Counted from the first letter of the stretch, positions 37,010 to 46,049 are shown. The stretch is DNA of 64,000 nt from Cyclobacteriaceae bacterium YHN15 (GCA_003797895.1 RKQB01000008.1:94797-158796), one strand, 5' to 3'. Notes: generated by a model not told the origin, from the letters alone. Numbers and translations: made by a program.

Positions 37010-37861
37010 TTAATAATCTCCTAATGTTTCCTTTAATTGACCCAAAGCATTTTCCAACTGTTCATCATTTGGGGCAACACCATGCCATTTGTGTGTACCG
37101 ACCATGAAATCCACCCCATATCCCATTTCTGTATAAAGGAGAATCATCACCGGTTTCCCTTTTCCGGTCAGACTTTTGGCTTTTTCCAATCCCTTCAATA
37201 CTTCCTCCATCTCATTTCCATTTCGGATTTCTACTACATCCCATCCAAATGCTTCATATTTGGCACGTAGGTTTTTCAAATCCATCACTTTCTCAGTAGG
37301 ACCATCAATTTGTTGCCCATTGTAATCGATGGCTGCAATCAAATTATCCACCTTGTGATGAGCTGCATACATGGCAGCCTCCCAAACCTGACCTTCCTGT
37401 TGTTCTCCATCTCCCATCATCACATATACCAGGTGATTATCTCTGTTCAGTTTTTTGGTTTGAGCTGCTCCGATGGCAACGGATAGACCCTGTCCCAAAG
37501 AACCTGAAGCAATGCGGACACCAGGAAGACCTTCTTCTGTCGCAGGGTGACCCTGTAGTCTGCTGCTGATTTTTCGGAAAGTTTTCAATTCTTCTGTGCT
37601 AAAATAACCGGTCCTTGCCAAGACACTGTACCAAAGAGCTGAAACGTGGCCATTGGATAAGAAAAACAGGTCTTCACCCTGTCCATCCATATTGAAGTTG
37701 CTATTATGTTCCATCTCTTGGAAATAAAGGGCAACAAAATACTCGGTGAGTCCTAAAGCTGCACCAGGGTGACCAGACTGTACAGCATGCACCATGCGCA
37801 AGCAATCCCGTCGAACCTGAGAACAGATTTTTTTGAGTTGATCGATAGATTTTTTTTCCAT
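37010..37861 (-). CDS. transketolase, N-terminal (TPP-binding) subunit
   Basis: 283 residues covering the diphosphate-binding domain. It shows the SGHPGAALGLTEY motif, the LSNGHVSALWYS segment, GSLGQGLSVAIGAA and the thiamine-diphosphate motif GDGEQQEGQ...DYNGQQ (GDG to N). It forms the heterodimeric transketolase with the following gene. Operon order is N-subunit then C-subunit, almost touching (1 bp). The peroxiredoxin gene upstream on the same strand is 10 bp away and may be co-transcribed. The pentose products of the arabinosidase island would eventually flow through this enzyme, but no specific link is visible. Confidence 0.93.
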   Translation of the reverse strand: MEKKSIDQLKKICSQVRRDCLRMVHAVQSGHPGAALGLTEYFVALYFQEMEHNSNFNMDGQGEDLFFLSNGHVSALWYSVLARTGYFSTEELKTFRKISSRLQGHPATEEGLPGVRIASGSLGQGLSVAIGAAQTKKLNRDNHLVYVMMGDGEQQEGQVWEAAMYAAHHKVDNLIAAIDYNGQQIDGPTEKVMDLKNLRAKYEAFGWDVVEIRNGNEMEEVLKGLEKAKSLTGKGKPVMILLYTEMGYGVDFMVGTHKWHGVAPNDEQLENALGQLKETLGDY

Positions 37862-37871
37862 TGGGTTGGAA

Positions 37872-38321
37872 TTATTTGAGAATTTGATTTGTGTGTTCTT
37901 TCGTATTTACTTTTTCTATGATTTCAGACAAATTCCCATTTTCATCAATTATAAAGGTGGTTCTTGCAGTACCCATATACTTTCTCCCGTACATGGATTT
38001 TTCCACCCAGGTACCGTAGGCTTCATGGACTTTCAAATCCTCATCCGCCAGTAAAGTAAATGGCAGATTTTGCTTTTCGATGAATTTCTGATGGGATTTT
38101 TCTGAATCTGAACTTACTCCTAAGACTACATATCCGGCTTTTTGCAAAGCTTCGTGATTGTCCCTCAAATTACAGGCTTGGGCAGTACAACCCGGGGTAT
38201 TGTCTTTTGGATAAAAATAAAGTACAACTTTTTTCCCTTTAAAATCGGACAATTTCACCAAATTTCCGTTCTGATCTTTTGCTTCAAATTCAGGGGCTTT
38301 TTTACCTACTTCTAATGACAT
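37872..38321 (-). CDS. bcp: thiol peroxidase, PrxQ/Bcp type
   Basis: 149 residues, the usual length for the atypical 2-Cys PrxQ family. It has the thioredoxin-like fold with GKKVVLYFYPKDNTPGCTAQAC: the peroxidatic Cys in PGCT and the resolving Cys five residues later (C-x4-C), which is diagnostic of PrxQ/Bcp. Conserved Arg in the YMGTARTTFIID strand. Reaction: reduction of hydrogen peroxide and organic hydroperoxides with thioredoxin. Cytoplasmic. It is followed 10 bp later by the split transketolase genes. Confidence 0.95.
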   Translation of the reverse strand: MSLEVGKKAPEFEAKDQNGNLVKLSDFKGKKVVLYFYPKDNTPGCTAQACNLRDNHEALQKAGYVVLGVSSDSEKSHQKFIEKQNLPFTLLADEDLKVHEAYGTWVEKSMYGRKYMGTARTTFIIDENGNLSEIIEKVNTKEHTNQILK

Positions 38322-38345
38322 AACAGTAATATTTTGTTTGATTAA

Positions 38346-40208
38346 TTATTTTATGGTGGCATTATACCGGGATTCATTTCCCGCCATATCTCTCACCACC
38401 AATAAAACTCCTCCACTGAAAGGATGTTTATCTAATTTTTCAGACCAGATCACATTTTGCTTGTGCTCATAGCGCAGCAATACCCATTTTCCGTCCACAT
38501 AGGCTTCAAAATCCTTTATCCCTGACTTATCATCCCTGATGATAAATCTTAGGCCTTCCTGATTTACTCTTGTAGGTTGTATACTAGGAGGTGTTTTGTC
38601 CTCATCCAATACAAAAGTACCAAAATTTCTGGTTTTGAAACGGATATGCTCGGATTCCCATTCTCCACCAACAAATGATTTTCGTCCATTATCAGCTTGA
38701 AAATATACATGAACTTTACTTTTATCCCCATTGTAAATAGGATTTTTCCATAAAACTTCTAGATTTCCCTGTAAATAATCTTTATTATTATTGATGGACA
38801 AATGGGTTTGATTTTTTTGCTCCACTGATAAAAAAAGATCATCTAAAAGACTGTTTTTTGAAAAATTGATTTCCACCTCCTTATTGGCAAAAGACAATTC
38901 CTCTCCAAAAGGTATTTTTTTCAAAATCTTTGGTCTGATCACTTCATGGCATAAGTCCACCGAATCAGGTATTCCAAAATTCATATCCCATAAATAGGTC
39001 CTTTTGCCCTCTGTAGCATAAGCCGGGGGGATTTCCATTTCATAACCGTTTACATAGACTTTTGCCAAAGTTCCCCAATAGGAAATACCGGTTTGGATTA
39101 CCATGACCTCTCTTTCATAATTAATACTCGTAACCGAACTTGAGGAAGTCATCGTTGATAACGGGAAATGAGGTGATTCTTCTCCTTCTACATGAAATTC
39201 AAGCAAACGGGTATTGCCGAAGTAATCTTTCATATTGACCCTAATTTGCTTTTTATCTCCCGGATTGGCAGTGATCGTTCCTGCATAAACAGAATCAGGT
39301 TCATATATCTGCATAGGGTTATTCGGATATGCATATAATCTGGTAAATCTATTCTCATGGGTATGGGTTAAGAGAAATCTGCCAATATTGAAATCAAGAT
39401 GATTGATATGAATCCGGAAAAGAGGCTTTTCGCCTTCCATTAATTCGTAAATAGGTACTCCAAATACATTGTTTACCCCATCCATTCTGTCAATAGCATA
39501 CACTTCTACACCAACTTTTCCCGAAATTTTTACCGGCTCACTGATTATATATCTATTTCCTTCCAAAATAGCTCTAAATTCCTGTCTTTGGAATTTTCCA
39601 TTCACCCTGGATTCATAATCCATAGGCCTAAGGGCAATTCTGTACAAAATAGGGGCTGTATTGTCTACCACTTCCTTGAAACCAAATGTAAAGGGGTCTA
39701 TCGCCCTTTCGAGGCTATCCCTAATCTCGAAATGCAGATGGGGCCCACCTGAACTGCCAGAATTACCTCCAAAAGCTATGATTTCCCCCCTTTTTACCTG
39801 AACCCAATCCGGATCAGGAAATAGCTCCAATTCGTTTTTTTTGAGCGTGTACATCTCTCCACGCATTTTCTCCATGATTTTTGGTGCAAATGCATCGAGG
39901 TGGGCATATACTGAAGTCTGACCATTAGGGTGTTTGAGGTAAATCACATTTCCATAGCCGTAGCTTGAAACTTTTATTCTGGAAATATATCCCTGTTCAA
40001 TGGCCAAAATGGGTTCACCATTTACTCCTCCGATCTTGACATCTATTCCAGAATGAAAATGATTGGGTCTGATTTCCGAGAAATTACCGGAGAGAAAATT
40101 CCTTTCTCCGGGTTTTACAGGAAACAAATAATCCTGAGCCTTAAGGTCAATAGGAATAAAAGTGGAAAATAATAAGAGTAATAGAAGGAGAGATTTATTT
40201 GACTTCAA
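38346..40208 (-). CDS. M23-family metallopeptidase, exported
   Basis: 620 residues with a classic signal peptide (Leu-run at 7-13, cleavage near KAQ, residue 25). The LytM/M23 domain is at the N-terminal end: zinc ligands H52-x3-D56 (HSGID) and H157/H159 in GPHLHFE. About 450 residues of beta-rich Ig-like segments follow. It probably cuts peptidoglycan cross-links or pentaglycine-like peptides in the periplasm. The start is a TTG at 40208, overlapping the last codons of the FAH-family gene by 14 bp; no ATG exists before the signal peptide, so this TTG is well supported and implies translational coupling. Confidence 0.88.
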   Translation of the reverse strand: MKSNKSLLLLLLLFSTFIPIDLKAQDYLFPVKPGERNFLSGNFSEIRPNHFHSGIDVKIGGVNGEPILAIEQGYISRIKVSSYGYGNVIYLKHPNGQTSVYAHLDAFAPKIMEKMRGEMYTLKKNELELFPDPDWVQVKRGEIIAFGGNSGSSGGPHLHFEIRDSLERAIDPFTFGFKEVVDNTAPILYRIALRPMDYESRVNGKFQRQEFRAILEGNRYIISEPVKISGKVGVEVYAIDRMDGVNNVFGVPIYELMEGEKPLFRIHINHLDFNIGRFLLTHTHENRFTRLYAYPNNPMQIYEPDSVYAGTITANPGDKKQIRVNMKDYFGNTRLLEFHVEGEESPHFPLSTMTSSSSVTSINYEREVMVIQTGISYWGTLAKVYVNGYEMEIPPAYATEGKRTYLWDMNFGIPDSVDLCHEVIRPKILKKIPFGEELSFANKEVEINFSKNSLLDDLFLSVEQKNQTHLSINNNKDYLQGNLEVLWKNPIYNGDKSKVHVYFQADNGRKSFVGGEWESEHIRFKTRNFGTFVLDEDKTPPSIQPTRVNQEGLRFIIRDDKSGIKDFEAYVDGKWVLLRYEHKQNVIWSEKLDKHPFSGGVLLVVRDMAGNESRYNATIK

Positions 40209-40806
40209 AATTCAATAGTTTTTTATCCTCAATATATCCCTCCAAATGATCACCAATATTCACTTTTCCCACACCTGCTGGAGTTCCGGTAAAAATCAGG
40301 TCTCCTTTTTTGAGCGTGAAAAATTTGGATACATATTCTATGATGGTACCGAAGTCAAACAACATCATCCCTGTATTGCCTTTTTGTCTCAATTCTCCAT
40401 TTATGTTTAAGTGAAAGTTGATGTCCTTCAGGTCTTTAAAATCACTTACAGGTAGAAAATCACCGATAGGGGCGGATCCATTGAAGGCTTTGGCTATCTC
40501 CCAAGGCAAACCTTTGGCCTTACACTTGTCCTGTAGATCCCTCGCGGTGAAATCTATACCCAGTCCAATCTCATCAAAATATCTATAAGCAAACTGATTT
40601 TGGATATATTTACCTTCCTTACAAACCTTCAGAACCAATTCCACCTCGTGATGAATATTTTCCGAAAAGTCGGGATGGTAAAATGAGGCATTGTTTTTAA
40701 GTAATGCTGTGTCCGGTTTTAAAAAGACAACAGGAGCGGAAGGACGTTCATTTTTTAATTCTTCAATATGCTCAGCATAATTTCTTCCAATAGCAATAAT
40801 CTTCAT
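40195..40806 (-). CDS. fumarylacetoacetate hydrolase family protein
   Basis: 203 residues, a short single-domain member of the FAH/YcgM family. Features: IGRNYAEHIEEL at the start, VFLKPDTALL, HHEVELVLKV with metal-binding Glu residues, GIDFTARDLQ and GDLIFTGTPAGVGKV near the end. Family members hydrolyse or decarboxylate beta-diketo acids such as acylpyruvates or oxaloacetate. The exact substrate is not readable. It overlaps the downstream M23 peptidase gene by 14 bp and is the first gene of that pair, 136 bp downstream of moaCB. Confidence 0.9.
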   Translation of the reverse strand: MKIIAIGRNYAEHIEELKNERPSAPVVFLKPDTALLKNNASFYHPDFSENIHHEVELVLKVCKEGKYIQNQFAYRYFDEIGLGIDFTARDLQDKCKAKGLPWEIAKAFNGSAPIGDFLPVSDFKDLKDINFHLNINGELRQKGNTGMMLFDFGTIIEYVSKFFTLKKGDLIFTGTPAGVGKVNIGDHLEGYIEDKKLLNFEVK

Positions 40807-40942
40807 GGTAAAGGGAGGATTTTTTCAAGGGCAAATTAAGTGATTTTTTGTTGAAGGGCATAAGAAAACTCTTTCTCAGGACAATTGAGGTCTAGGAATG
40901 GTTAAATGATATACGGGCCGGTATTAAATCATAAAGAAACCA

Positions 40943-41854
40943 TTAATCATGCCTTTTACCTTCAAAAACTTTAAAAACATGGAATAAGGCAGGAAAAATG
41001 GCATCCATGGATTCAGCAGCGCCTTTGGTAGAGCCAGGAAGAGCCAATACCAATGAATTTCCGATCTGACCGGCTACTGACCTTGAAAGCATGGACATAG
41101 GCATCCTTTGCTGTCCATAAGCCCTTATAGCCTCTTCAATGCCAGGAATTTCTCTTTCTATCAATGGCCTGAGGGCATCCGGTGTAACATCGCGGGGAGA
41201 TAATCCGGTCCCTCCAGTAAAAATGATCAATTCGATCCCTTCATCTGCATAGGTTTTAGCCATCTCCTGGATTTGATTGAACTCATCCGGTATGATACGA
41301 TAATCTCTGATGATGACGCCGAAATTCTTCAGCTTATCCATGATGGTTTTCCCGGCCCTATCTTCCTTTTCTCCTCGTGAGATGGTATCAGAACACACTA
41401 TAACTGACGCTTTTATTTCTTTTTCCGTACTTTTATTGAAATCTGTTTTTCCACCTCTTTTTTCTAAAAGTTTAATCTCCTTGATACTGATTCCTTTATC
41501 TATTGGTTTTAACATGTCATACATTGTCAATGCTACCACGGATGCAGCATGCATAGCCTCAACTTCCACCCCCGTTTTGTAGATGGTATGGATCTCTGCA
41601 TGGACATGGATTTCCAAGCCCTCAATTTTGTAGGTAATGGAAGTATATTCTATTGGTAAAGGATGACAATCAGGAATTATATCAGAAGTCCTCTTAGCTG
41701 CAAAAAGTCCTGCCACCTTTGCCATTTCAAACACATCACCCTTTGGTACTTTTTTGTTGACTATGGCAGCTATTGTATCCTGAGAACTTACACATACAAT
41801 GGCCTGTGCAATGGCTTTTCTTAATGTTGGAGATTTATGGGTAATGTCTACCAT
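40943..41854 (-). CDS. moaCB: bifunctional MoaC/MoaB molybdenum cofactor biosynthesis protein
   Basis: 303 residues, a fusion of two pathway enzymes. Residues ~1-138 are MoaC (cyclic pyranopterin monophosphate synthase): AGLFAAKRTSDIIPDCHPLP, then GVEVEAMHAASVVALTMYDM. Residues ~148-303 are MoaB/MogA-like (adenylyltransferase): SRGEKEDRAGKT, FTGGTGLSPRDVTPDA, and LALPGSTKGAAESM. The protein thus covers the second step and the adenylylation step of cofactor synthesis. It is the last gene of the moa operon, 69 bp after moaE. The fusion is known from other Bacteroidota, so it is not an assembly artefact. Confidence 0.95.
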   Translation of the reverse strand: MVDITHKSPTLRKAIAQAIVCVSSQDTIAAIVNKKVPKGDVFEMAKVAGLFAAKRTSDIIPDCHPLPIEYTSITYKIEGLEIHVHAEIHTIYKTGVEVEAMHAASVVALTMYDMLKPIDKGISIKEIKLLEKRGGKTDFNKSTEKEIKASVIVCSDTISRGEKEDRAGKTIMDKLKNFGVIIRDYRIIPDEFNQIQEMAKTYADEGIELIIFTGGTGLSPRDVTPDALRPLIEREIPGIEEAIRAYGQQRMPMSMLSRSVAGQIGNSLVLALPGSTKGAAESMDAIFPALFHVFKVFEGKRHD

Positions 41855-41889
41855 TTTTTTGGATTGGAATGACTGATATTTTATTATTT

Positions 41890-41923
41890 GGAAATTGATA
41901 ATTTGTAATTCAATAATTGAAAA
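41890..41923 (-). repeat. AT-rich repeat in the moaE-moaCB gap
   Basis: On the minus strand it contains AATTACAAATTATCAATTTC, close to the AATTATCAATTT core of the repeats at 26137 and 61052. It fills most of the 69-bp gap between moaE and moaCB. Short and AT-rich, so chance similarity is possible. Confidence 0.35.
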
Positions 41924-42376
41924 TTAAACATTGGTATTTTCTTTCCAAACCGAAGTATCATTATCTACCAGCTCCTTTCCCCAAACCGGCAATTCTTTTT
42001 TGATGCGTTCCACCAATTCTTCACAGGCATCCATAGCGGCTTTTCGGTGTTTGGAAGAGGTGAAAACAAACAAACAGATTTCCCCTGTTTTGACTTCGCC
42101 CAAACTGTGGTAAATATGCATACAGGTCAATGGATATTTTGTAAAGATATCTTCCCGGATTTCAAATGCCTTCTCCAGAGCCATTTCCTCATATGCTGTA
42201 TATTCGATAGCCCTGACATTTCCACCTTCCTTTTGATCTGCTCTTACCTGGCCCAGAAAAATGCTATGTCCTCCAATGTCTGTCTTCGAACTGTGATTGG
42301 CGATGGAATTGGCAATTTTCTCCGGTAAAATTGCTCCTTGAACAAATATGTTTTTTGGGGTTCTTTTATGTTCCAT
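41924..42376 (-). CDS. moaE: molybdopterin synthase catalytic subunit MoaE
   Basis: 150 residues, the usual length. MoaE motifs: GGHSIFLGQVRADQKEGGNVRAIEYTAY, HIYHSLGEVKTGE, SSKHRKAAMDACEELVERIKKELPVWGKE with the conserved Lys residues that position the MoaD C-terminus and substrate. It converts cyclic pyranopterin to molybdopterin using the MoaD thiocarboxylate. It overlaps the upstream moeB gene by 11 bp, so translation is probably coupled. Confidence 0.95.
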   Translation of the reverse strand: MEHKRTPKNIFVQGAILPEKIANSIANHSSKTDIGGHSIFLGQVRADQKEGGNVRAIEYTAYEEMALEKAFEIREDIFTKYPLTCMHIYHSLGEVKTGEICLFVFTSSKHRKAAMDACEELVERIKKELPVWGKELVDNDTSVWKENTNV

Positions 42377-43469
42377 AAGGCACTTTATTTATGGGTGATT
42401 GGGGTGATTCTATTCCCCCTGTGATTGAATATATATTTTTACCGATTAAGGATTGCTTTAGGATTTGAACAGCTTTCAAACTCCTTATCCCACTTTGGCA
42501 AAATAAGAAAATAACTTCAGACTGTATGATTTCAGGTCTTGGGTTATGGATTTCGGAAAGTGGGATTTCCAAGGGAAAATGTAATTCCAACCTGGGTTTT
42601 TCATTCAACTCTCTTACATCAATCAATAAGGAATTGGGATTGCTTGTGATTTCCTTTAAAGCATCTTCCCATAGTATACTTTCTTCCGCACCACAGACCA
42701 TGCTGTAATCCATTTTCCGGAATTCATCTACTGAAACAGGCATTCTTTCCCGGCCCTCGGAGTTGGGGCTGATCTGAAGTTTATAAGTCTCATGGTTAAG
42801 TACATTATAATACAACATTTCATCCTCCAGAAACTGACCATAACCTGAAAGATACTTAATAGTCTCTGCAGCCTGAAGGGTGCCAATAATGCCAGGTAAT
42901 ACACCCAAAACACCAGTTTCACTGCAATTAGGGATTTCGTAAACCGAAGGTGGATTGGGATATAGATCCCTGTAATTGGCGGAAACACTTCCTTTAGCGT
43001 TCAATACGGCAACCTGTCCTTCATTTTGGTAAATTGCAGCAAAAATTAAAGGTTTGTCCAACAAGAAGCAGGCATCGTTTACCAGGTATCTGGTAGGGAA
43101 ATTATCTGTCCCGTCAATTACCAGGTCATAAGCAGCAATAACATTAATGGCATTTTGAGTGGAAATAAATTCGGGTTTGCATTGAAAGTCAATCTCCGGA
43201 TATTTGGATTTGAGTTGATCGGATGCAGATATCGCTTTGTTAATTCCAACATCTTTTTCTCCAAAAAGAACCTGTCTGTTCAGATTTGAAATGGACACTA
43301 AATCTCCATCCATAATTCCAATAGTTCCAACTCCAGCAGCTGCCAAATAGAGTAGGGCAGGGCAGCCAAGGCCACCTGCACCGATGACCAATACCTTGGC
43401 ATCTTTTAATTTCTGTTGCCCCTCTTTTCCAAAGCCCCTTAATATATGTTGTCTACTGAATCTATCCAT
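42366..43469 (-). CDS. moeB: MoeB/ThiF/HesA adenylyltransferase with C-terminal rhodanese domain
   Basis: 367 residues from ATG 43469, chosen because a perfect AGGAGG lies 8 bp upstream and the N-terminus (DRFSRQHILRGFG) is the family norm; a longer frame exists but adds an unrelated 16-residue tail. N-terminal ThiF/MoeB domain: VIGAGGLGCPAL, DxDxVxxSNLNRQ-like loop, DGTDNFPTRY, catalytic-type Cys in IPNCSETG. C-terminal rhodanese: LIDVRELNE and an active-site Cys in FCQSGIRS. It should adenylate and sulfurate the MoaD C-terminal glycine. The zinc-binding CxxC of classical MoeB (CYRC-type position) is NYRD here, so the structural zinc is lost. Confidence 0.92.
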   Translation of the reverse strand: MDRFSRQHILRGFGKEGQQKLKDAKVLVIGAGGLGCPALLYLAAAGVGTIGIMDGDLVSISNLNRQVLFGEKDVGINKAISASDQLKSKYPEIDFQCKPEFISTQNAINVIAAYDLVIDGTDNFPTRYLVNDACFLLDKPLIFAAIYQNEGQVAVLNAKGSVSANYRDLYPNPPSVYEIPNCSETGVLGVLPGIIGTLQAAETIKYLSGYGQFLEDEMLYYNVLNHETYKLQISPNSEGRERMPVSVDEFRKMDYSMVCGAEESILWEDALKEITSNPNSLLIDVRELNEKPRLELHFPLEIPLSEIHNPRPEIIQSEVIFLFCQSGIRSLKAVQILKQSLIGKNIYSITGGIESPQSPINKVPYGT

Positions 43470-43473
43470 GGGT

Positions 43474-43722
43474 TCAACCTCCTGAAAAAGGCGGTAATAG
43501 GGCCACTTCTGCACCAAGAGGTATCATGGTGTTTCCAACGGCCTGCTTTTTATTTATGGCAATACTGAATTTTAAATGTTGCAATTCTGGGTACTGCTGA
43601 TGCAAATAACCAGTCAAAACGTCGGTATTTGGTATCCCTTCCAAAACCAGTTCCTTTGTTTTGATTTTTTCAGCAATCATTCCGAAAGCAATAACTTTGA
43701 AGGAAGTGTTTATTTTCTCCAT
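43474..43722 (-). CDS. moaD: molybdopterin synthase sulfur-carrier subunit MoaD
   Basis: 82 residues, ubiquitin-like fold. It ends in the essential Gly-Gly (PPFSGG), where the terminal Gly is adenylated by MoeB and converted to a thiocarboxylate. The AINKK, GAEVALLPPFSGG segment is characteristic. Its final codons (TCAGGAGGT) double as the ribosome-binding site of moeB, 8 bp before the moeB ATG. It is separated from moeA upstream by 130 bp containing two small inverted repeats. Confidence 0.94.
   Translation of the reverse strand: MEKINTSFKVIAFGMIAEKIKTKELVLEGIPNTDVLTGYLHQQYPELQHLKFSIAINKKQAVGNTMIPLGAEVALLPPFSGG
43478..43483 (-). promoter_or_regulatory. ribosome-binding site of moeB inside moaD
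   Basis: AGGAGG on the minus strand, 8 bp before ATG 43469. It is a full consensus Shine-Dalgarno, rare in this window, and decides the moeB start. Confidence 0.8.
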
Positions 43723-43753
43723 GATTTGGATTTTGATTCCCGGATTTTTTTAA

Positions 43754-43805
43754 GTTGATTAAAAAATCAACCTAATCGTAGAATAGAAACATTTCGTATT
43801 CTATG
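43754..43805 (-). other. two inverted repeats in the moeA-moaD gap
   Basis: GTTGATT / AATCAAC with an AAAA loop (43754-43771) and TAGAATA / TATTCTA with an 11-base loop (43779-43803, extendable by a G-T and a C-G pair). No U-tail on the minus strand follows either stem. They may be processing sites or an internal promoter/leader for moaD. Confidence 0.4.
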
Positions 43806-43852
43806 TAGCTAATTTAATCAATTCTTTATAGAAAGATATTCATCCATTAAAA

Positions 43853-45034
43853 TCACCAAAGGTATATTGGTATTTCGGTACCCTGTGGAAGGTATTCATC
43901 TTCTTCATTCACTTCTGCAATGCAATTTGCATTGCCGTAAGATATAAGGTTAAATGATTCCTGTCCCGGTAAAATTTCCACATATCCATTCTTTAAATGA
44001 GCTTTTAAAAAGAAAGTCATGCCAGGTTTTTTCCTGAATTCTTCTTGAAGGGGGAAGTATCCCAATGATTCCCAAGGGTTTTCTTTTCCCATCCAATTCA
44101 ATAAACAGGGTTTTACATATTGGTTGAAACAGGTAAGTGTAGAGGCAGGATTACCAGGTAGAGCGAAAATCCACTGATTGGTTCTTTGACCAACAAAAAG
44201 GGGTTTGCCGGGCTTTTGTTTTACTTTGTAGAACAGTTCTTTTACCCCTGCTTTTTCCAGACCTCTCTTTACATAATCATAATCTCCTACAGAAATTCCC
44301 CCTGAAATAATGAGTATATCATATTTTTGTATCAATGAATCTATGGTCTTTTGAAGTTGAACGGGATCATCCACTGATTTGGTCAATTCAACCTTATTAA
44401 TTCCCAATTGGCGCAAGTAGGTATGAAGAACAGGACCATTGGCGTCATAGACTTTTCCAAAACCTAAAGGGTTACCAATTATTTCCAACTCATCTCCTGT
44501 TAAAATGATCCCCACGCTTGGGGGCGTATATACTGGAATTTTATCCAATCCTACTGATGCCAATAATCCAAGCATTCCAGGTGTGATAGCAGCTCCCTTT
44601 TTTGCAATCAAATCCCCTGCTTTATTCTGAGCCCCCTGTTTTCTTAAATTGGAACCTTTTCCAAACTTCTCTAGGTCAAAATTGAGAATATCTCCTTCAA
44701 TTTTGACCCATTCCTGAGGGATGATGGTATCAGCACCTTTTGGAATCGGAGCACCTGTAAAAATTCGGAGTGCTTCATTATCTCCGAGTGTAAATCCTTC
44801 AATTTCGCCGGCTCTGATTTTTGTTTCTTGCCTAAGTTTCCTGGTAGGATGCTTTTCTTTCCAAGCGATGGCATATCCATCCATTGCCGAATTGTCGAAA
44901 AAAGGAATATCCAAAGGAGAATGTATATCTTTTGCAAGAAATAAGCCTATTGATTCTAGCAAGGGAATTTCCTGGATTTCTCCTCGTATTGTATGGGATT
45001 GAAGTAAGTTTTTGGCCTCATTTACTGAAATCAT
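43853..45034 (-). CDS. moeA: molybdopterin molybdenumtransferase MoeA
   Basis: 393 residues from ATG 45034 (MISVNEAKNLL); an in-frame TTG 21 bp upstream would overlap moaA and is less likely. MoeA domains in order: N-terminal IPLLESIGLFLAKDI with PFFDNSAMDGYA (catalytic Asp region), GEIEGFTLGDNEALRIFTGAPIPKGAD, the MogA-like domain (GIILTGDELEIIG, SGGISVGDYDYV, KPGKPLFVG, ALPGNPAS) and the C-terminal beta barrel. It inserts molybdate into adenylylated molybdopterin. It lies 10 bp after moaA. Confidence 0.96.
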   Translation of the reverse strand: MISVNEAKNLLQSHTIRGEIQEIPLLESIGLFLAKDIHSPLDIPFFDNSAMDGYAIAWKEKHPTRKLRQETKIRAGEIEGFTLGDNEALRIFTGAPIPKGADTIIPQEWVKIEGDILNFDLEKFGKGSNLRKQGAQNKAGDLIAKKGAAITPGMLGLLASVGLDKIPVYTPPSVGIILTGDELEIIGNPLGFGKVYDANGPVLHTYLRQLGINKVELTKSVDDPVQLQKTIDSLIQKYDILIISGGISVGDYDYVKRGLEKAGVKELFYKVKQKPGKPLFVGQRTNQWIFALPGNPASTLTCFNQYVKPCLLNWMGKENPWESLGYFPLQEEFRKKPGMTFFLKAHLKNGYVEILPGQESFNLISYGNANCIAEVNEEDEYLPQGTEIPIYLW

Positions 45035-45044
45035 ATCAAATAGC

Positions 45045-46025
45045 TTATCCCCCAATCTTGATCATGCTTCTGTTCTCGATCTTATCGGCTTCTGTTTTTT
45101 GATAGTTTGGACTAAACTGTCCACCCAACATGGCGTGCTTACGTTTGATTGAAAGGTGGATCAGAGGAAGTATATCCTCTCCTTTACGCAAGGTCCCCAA
45201 CAAATCCATTTCTTCTTTTCCGAATAGGCAATTTTTCATCTTCCCATCTGCAGTAAGCCGCATTCTATTACAATCCCCGCAAAAATGTTCACTCATCGTA
45301 GTGATAAATGCAAATGTTCCTTCATGGCCTAAAACCTTATATTTTTTGGCTGTATCATGACGTTCATCCTGTAGTTTCATTACCTCAAATTCAGTCTTAA
45401 CCATTTCCAACATTTCCCTGGCAGTAATTACCTTTTCGCTTTTCCAATGGTTACCGGAAAATGGCATGAATTCTATAAAACGGACATGTAATGGCAACTT
45501 TTCCGTGACCCGTACAAAATCACAGATTTCTTTTTCAATGATACCATTAAGGGCAACCGCATTGATTTTTACCCGGAACCCTTTATCCAACAAGAGGAGG
45601 ATGTTGTCCCATACCTGTTGAAACTGATCTCTTTTTGTCAGTTTGAAGAAGGTTTCTTTGTTGAGAGAATCCAAACTGACATTGAGACTTCGAATACCTG
45701 TGTCTTTAAATAGTTCAATATGTTTATGGACCAATACCCCATTGGTCGTCAATGTAAGTTCAACAGGTAATTTGGACAATCTTCTGACTATTTCGGGAAA
45801 TTCTTTCCTTACCAAGGGTTCACCACCGGTAAGCCTGATTTTATTTACGCCCAATTCCACAAAAGTTTTAGCGATTTGCTCAATTTCTACAGTGGACATC
45901 AAATGGGAATTGGGAAGACACTCAATTTGTTCATTGGGCATGCAATAGGCACAACGGAAATTACAGCTATCTGTCAAAGAAATCCTGAGGTAATTATGTA
46001 TCCGTTGGTGTTGGTCAATCAACAT
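45045..46025 (-). CDS. moaA: GTP 3',8-cyclase MoaA (radical SAM)
   Basis: 326 residues. The N-terminal radical-SAM cluster motif C-x3-C-x2-C is CNFRCAYC near residues 21-28. The second cluster site is CGDCNRMRLTADGKMKNC near the C-terminus, and the protein ends in the conserved Gly-Gly (KIGG), which reaches into the active site. RLTGGEPLVRKEF and TLTTNGVL are the expected SAM-contact strands. Reaction: GTP to 3',8-cyclo-GTP, the first committed step. It is the first gene of the moa operon; a 193-bp leader with G/C homopolymer runs precedes it. Confidence 0.97.
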   Translation of the reverse strand: MLIDQHQRIHNYLRISLTDSCNFRCAYCMPNEQIECLPNSHLMSTVEIEQIAKTFVELGVNKIRLTGGEPLVRKEFPEIVRRLSKLPVELTLTTNGVLVHKHIELFKDTGIRSLNVSLDSLNKETFFKLTKRDQFQQVWDNILLLLDKGFRVKINAVALNGIIEKEICDFVRVTEKLPLHVRFIEFMPFSGNHWKSEKVITAREMLEMVKTEFEVMKLQDERHDTAKKYKVLGHEGTFAFITTMSEHFCGDCNRMRLTADGKMKNCLFGKEEMDLLGTLRKGEDILPLIHLSIKRKHAMLGGQFSPNYQKTEADKIENRSMIKIGG

Positions 46026-46049
46026 GATTCAAGTGATCTATTAAAATGA

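Noticed and set aside
43470..43517. Longer MoeB N-terminus from 43517
   Set aside because: The extra 16 residues do not fit the family, overlap moaD in another frame, and a consensus AGGAGG supports ATG 43469.
45035..45055. TTG start of moeA overlapping moaA
   Set aside because: ATG 45034 gives the standard MoeA N-terminus and a normal 10-bp spacing.
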